Assembly: GCA_963682175.1 (NCBI GenBank)
Contig: OY821775.1
Coordinates: 35,152,053 to 35,216,052 of the forward strand
Source: Triglochin maritima
Taxonomy: Eukaryota; Streptophyta; Magnoliopsida; Alismatales; Juncaginaceae
Direction of reading: 5' to 3'
DNA: 64,000 bases
Both the position numbers and the translations under genes were made by a program. Under the pieces are notes generated by a model. It was not told the DNA's origin and made no database searches. It was given only the letters and a program-made list of their open reading frames with translations. Shown here one piece after another: positions 59,906 through 64,000 of the stretch. How positions within the stretch are numbered: position 1 is the first letter of the stretch; every line of letters begins with the position of its first letter.

Positions 59906-62218
59906 GTATGTAATACATTGAAGTAATATGTGGGATTCGTGATAGTATATGTGCTATGTGAGGATCCGAGCTTGTGCTTCAGCAAGTTCCAAGGGCATAT
60001 GTGTAGGATTTCATGTTTAATTATACATATATATTTTCGAAATTTTTATGTATAATAAGGATCAATTACAATTTTCTTTGATTTATTTCATGCATGCATC
60101 GGTTTGTTTTAACATCTAGTTTCAAAACTCCATTAAAACAAACAAGGGCTCCGAAATTCATACCTAGAAGTTCTCAAAATCTTCTTGAAGATTCGGAGAC
60201 GTTGAGGATGCTTCTCGCCGCGCCGGATGCCTCCGAGTGTTCACCGAAACCCTAAACAAGGTTGGAGAGAAAGGAGCTAGCCAATCGATCTCCAAACAAG
60301 CTTAGAATCTAGCTACAAACCCCTTCCTTAGCCTCTGAGATTTCTCCTTCCAAAGACTTAGAAAACTAAGAGAATTTTCGTGGGTTTCTGTGGTGAATTA
60401 AGAGAGAAAATAATTATTGAATTGTGTGTCACAATTAGGGAGAATAAGGACCTATTTATAGGTTCCAATCTTACTCTTAATCATGGCTATTCTTAAGCCA
60501 CGGTTTTATGACAATTTCTCTCACAAATTAATTCCATAATGCATTATATGCACCCACAAAACGTTTGACCAAATTTGGAGCTAATCCAACCATCGATCAA
60601 ATTAATCTCTTAATAATCAAAAGCAGAAAATCGACCGCTGTTCGGTTTACCGAGTCCCACTCGGTTAACCGAATTTGTCACGATCGTTTAACCGAGTACG
60701 TGACGGATGACCGAATCTTAAGGGGAAAAATTCTCCTTAACCGATCGGACCCATTCACGTGTAAGACCGAGTGCTATTTGGTTAACCGAAAATATCGGAA
60801 CTTGACATTGTTCGGTCGACCGTTTCTGGTTCGGTACACCGTACCAAAGCTCCAGGCACTTTGGTCAAGTTCGGTCAATCAATTACGATTATCCGTTCCA
60901 CGTTCGGTTGACCGATCCATAGATCCTTCGGTCGACCGAACCTCAACGGATTACCGAACTTCTACCCGATTTTGCCTATTTCAAATTTTGGATTTATTTC
61001 CAACAAAATTTGAACTTAAGGGGGTTTTAGCAAATTCACAACTTATGCAATGTATTATCCTATGCAACAATAAATTATTGCACCCCATAATATATGCATC
61101 TCATATGAATTTATCATGATTCTAATTATGTTTATATACAACATAATTGATTTTACTTGTTCACCACACGTGTCATATTTTCTATGAGAAACCCGACACA
61201 TCATATGAACCAAAAATCAAGCTTCTTGTTTCACGGTTTTTGCGGTGTGACCTATGGGAGGATCTAGACTAAGTTGGCAGTGATATTAAGAGCTTAATAT
61301 CACAAGCTATAAGCGGCATCTAGCTACACATTATAGCTCCCAATTAGTTAGATGTCTTAATTCCACTCGAACCAAAACCCGATCCATTTAGTGATGGAGT
61401 GCACCACTTCTGTCCGTCCCTTGCCTCATGATATTAAGAATACACACAAAGTAGTATTGTGTCATCTTTGTATTAGTATTCATTTCTTGATCTCTTTAAG
61501 CTAGTTATAAATATGTGACTTAACTCAAATCACATTGTGCACATTATAACTTTGCTTTATCAAGGGGCCCACTAATATCATCACTCAATTAAGAGGGGCA
61601 ATGATAATCTTTTGACTAACTATCTTCTCCAACGAAAGTTATACTTAACCAACCGATGCCTTTACACGACACTGATCGATAGTTCAAGACACTGATCTAA
61701 TTAAGTATTCCTTAAGTGATTAGATATAAGTCTCATATCAAAGGACCTAAAGACACAGCAAAATATTAATGACACAGAAATACATTTCTATAATATTTTA
61801 CTTATTAGGTCTATTCAGTATACAAAAGTAATATTTTCCTCTTTTGCATACCCGTGTTGTCACTCACTTGTAGAGCTACAATGATCTATGACCAACACGC
61901 CAATCTTAACTCGGTAATTAATGTTCCATGTTAATTACCATGATTGCGAATATCTTTTGTTTTATGCAAACCAATATCTTTTAGAGCTCTACGGTTAAGG
62001 ACCAAGAGCCTCTTCCTTAACTCTTCTAAAAGACGAATAACATAAACAAGGAACAAAATGATTTCTCATTCAATTCATAATAATTGGCATTTAAAAGTAA
62101 AACTTTTAGAACACATTCCATTCAATATGAGTGTACTTGGGTTGGTTTGTATCTATGTCTATTTACGCAACTTAATAAAATTCGTGGCTAAGCCTCCCTT
62201 TTGCTTTGCAAAAAAAAA
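59906..62218 (+). other. LINE copy 2, 3' UTR and poly(A), split by a solo LTR
   Basis: LINE sequence runs to 60001 (GTGAGGATCCGAGCTTGT), is interrupted by 60002-62129, and resumes with GTGTACTTGGGTTGGTTTG to TTTGCTTTGC and A9 (62210-62218). Copy 1 has the same 3' UTR without the insertion (33600-33755). Confidence 0.9.
60002..62124 (-). repeat. Solo LTR, 2.1 kb, unknown family
   Basis: 2123 bp with TG...CA ends (TGTAGGATTTC to CCATTCA) and a perfect 5-bp duplication atatg at 59997-60001 and 62125-62129. The minus strand carries CCTATAAATAGG at about 60454-60465, about 460 bases from that strand's LTR end, which suggests minus orientation. 60640-60970 is rich in GGTTAACCGA and GGTCGACCGA motifs. 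Its large size favours a Copia of the SIRE/Maximus size class, but the family is not proved. Confidence 0.85.
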
Positions 62219-63322
62219 CCCGATACGAGTGTACCCCCACGTGAAGAATTGAAGCACTGAAGAAGATATTCAAAAATGGGTCTGATCTGACAAAAAGTGA
62301 CCACCAATTGGCGGCCCAGGACCGCCAATTCGCTGTCCTTTTTTGTCGGAACTCGACCCGGTTTCACACGGATAATTGTTATGTGTTTATGTCTACTATG
62401 GGAATATTTCATTTGTCCCATACCGGGGGATTTCCCTTGTTGCCTTCTGCATGTCTATAAATAGAACTCTTCTTTCTCCTTTGTAAACTACCCATTTCTT
62501 GGTGGCCATTCTCTCTACTTGGAGTAAGCATTGGAGCAAAACTCAAGTAGAGAAGAATGCTACTTGTAATGTGAGCCAGTAAATCAAATAATTCCTTCTA
62601 ATTTTGTTTTAGTTGTCACTTTTTGAATGCTTGTATGTTTTGCTTAGTTTTGTTTTCCTAATCTTAATATAACTAGTTAGAATGTCTTTCTTTCTTAATA
62701 TAGTTTTTAGCTTAATGTGTAGTGAGAAGTTCCATCCCCCTTTGGGGTTGGAGATGATGTTTATAAATGTAATGAAGAATGAGAATGAATGTTATCTTAT
62801 CCAATATGTGATGAATGTGAATGTATGATTGTTTGTTTAAAAGAGAATACTTGACTTGATGGGGTTTGCAATAATCATTAAGTACTTCTCATGCTTGTTT
62901 AGGTCTTAATAACCAACTTACATATGCTCATGTTCATCAACTACGTTAGTGATAGGAATGATAGGTTTTGTCACAGCCATTAGGTACTTCCTATGCACGA
63001 AAACACAACCTACAGTTATGCCTTATTGAATGCTTTCTTGACCACCATATTACATGTGTACACACACTCCACCCTTTAGGGGTTTTCCTTACTGAATTTC
63101 AGCTTACTTGTTTGTTAGTTGCTTAATTAGTTTTAGTTAGTCTTGTGCTTTCATCTCTCTCGTTTGTTAGTAGTTAGTTTAGTGTCATCAAACCTCTTCT
63201 CCCTTTATTTTCCACTTAATTTTTGAAGAACCAGAGTTGACATACGTCCCTCTGGACTTGACCCATATTTGCCATGTCTTCACCGACGTCGTGCACTTAC
63301 GGTATTTAAAATGATTCAATCA
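62219..63322 (+). repeat. Truncated Gypsy LTR
   Basis: It matches the A/B/C-type LTR from about its first quarter to the end (GGACCGCCAATTCGC, TCTATAAATAGAACTCTTC at about 62454-62472, TTTAGGGGTTTTCC, ending ATGATTCAATCA). About 290 bases of its start are missing next to the LINE poly(A). It could be the 3' LTR of the 51086-53812 block, damaged on LINE insertion. The USE motif is degenerate here (TTTGTCCCATACCG). Confidence 0.82.
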
Positions 63323-64000
63323 CTCATCCATTTTCTTTACCAACCTATGTAAGTATGGTGCCTTGGGGACATATGAATCAAAAGATTGAGCCTTAGGAAT
63401 GGGTTCTTTTAAGAATTTAGCATAAGCAGGTATTTGTTGAATCATGTCTAAGAGTGGAATGTTCACCTTAACTTGCTTAAATACTTCCAAGATTTTCTCT
63501 ATTTGGGCATTTGAGTTCTTTTTGAGTCTATTGGGCAATGGGGCTTTAGGAACATAGACTCGCTCAGGTTCAGGTTGAGCTATGGGTTCAGGTTGAGTAG
63601 GTGGGTTGGGCGTTTCAGATTGGACGTCGGGTTCAATGGTTAGGTCATATGTGGTAGCTTGATGGCTAGATTGATTAGACATTCTAGGATTTACCACATT
63701 ATTATCAATCTGTCTTCCGAACCGTAATGATACTACTGCATTATTTGTTGGAACGGTCCTTCCTCATTAACCATTTGAACCGGTCTAGGGTTGTTATTTC
63801 CTGAAGGTGGTTGATAGGGCTGATATGAATTATTAGATCTTAGATTCACCTCAGGTTGACTTGGCAACCGACCCTTTTCTCTTTCACCTACTATTTGTGC
63901 TAGTTGGATGACTTGTGTCTCTAGCCTTTGGAAGGTTTGGTTGGTTGTTTGTATAAAGGTTTTCATCAAATTTTCCAAGCTTGTCAACCTAACCTCATGA
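63323..64000 (-). pseudogene. gag: Gypsy gag, split by LTR and window end
   Basis: Minus-strand Gag tail of another Athila-like subfamily. It has the helical region (LENLMKTFIQTTNQTFQRLETQV, VGEREKGRLPSQPEV) at 63987-63733. After a frameshift near 63740 come a Pro/Glu/Gln-rich stretch and [22 protein letters not shown] (63697-63320). It contains two YVPKAP...R repeats, suggesting an internal duplication. The LTR at 63322 cuts it just after KKMDE, and the LTR's first bases supply the stop. The likely target site is ctcat (63323-63327). Confidence 0.82.

Noticed and set aside
60565..61119. 184-codon ORF inside the solo LTR
   Set aside because: It coincides with the GGTTAACC/GGTCGACC-rich block of an LTR bounded by a perfect target duplication; no domain is visible.

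Overview
The window looks like repeat-dense heterochromatin of a flowering plant. Almost all of it is explained by nested, mostly broken transposable elements, and I recognise no host gene, tRNA or rRNA. The plant assignment rests on four family signatures: Athila-like Ty3/Gypsy elements whose primer-binding site matches plant tRNA-Asp, a SIRE-like Ty1/Copia Gag, an L1-type LINE with a DUF4283-like ORF1, and a TNP2-type CACTA transposon. The species cannot be told from this sequence.

Layout. 1-10298: element A (minus), a nearly complete Athila-like element (3' LTR cut by the window edge, long 3' UTR, integrase end, pol, gag, 5' UTR, PBS, 5' LTR), broken by two nonsense codons and one frameshift. 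10299-11665: 54 unexplained bases, then a 3' remnant of another copy (A'). 11666-16534: element B (minus), a non-autonomous relative with A-type LTR and 3' UTR but one 519-codon ORF that looks like a collapsed gag-pol. 16535-26982: element C (plus), an autonomous-type relative fused head to head with B; its 5' LTR is missing and its pol is split by a solo LTR (21218-22609) with a perfect 5-bp target duplication. C's 3' LTR sits inside a LINE.

26983-33755: LINE copy 1 (plus), whose ORF2 is split by a 1.6-kb insert carrying a minisatellite with higher-order structure (31119-32709). 33756-34095: fragment of a second LTR type. 34096-36950: decayed CACTA transposon. 37013-about 43090: a gag-only Copia element (minus) with two LTRs, the right one interrupted by a Gypsy LTR that still carries its PBS. 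43091-44200: fragment of an Athila-type extra ORF. 44201-47100: AT-rich DNA with a fold-back element. 47105-50715: element D (plus) with another LTR type and a decayed copy of B's ORF. 50716-53812: scrambled Gypsy pieces (inverted LTR fragment, integrase end, extra ORF, 3' UTR). 53813-62218: LINE copy 2 (plus), nearly full length, with a 2.1-kb solo LTR (60002-62124) in its 3' UTR. 62219-64000: a truncated Gypsy LTR inserted into a minus-strand gag.

How the parts relate. A and C supply the autonomous plan: Gag, protease, reverse transcriptase, RNase H, integrase. B and D keep the cis signals (LTR, PBS, PPT, 3' UTR) but encode only the shrunken ORF, so they would need proteins in trans. All six premature stops compared between A and C are consistent with C-to-T changes, as expected of methylated, silenced DNA. 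The observations I rank highest are the collapsed gag-pol ORF family, a plant snRNA-type USE plus TATA promoter in the Gypsy LTRs, a duplicated polypurine tract with a strongly conserved 3' UTR, and the head-to-head B/C junction forming a long inverted repeat.
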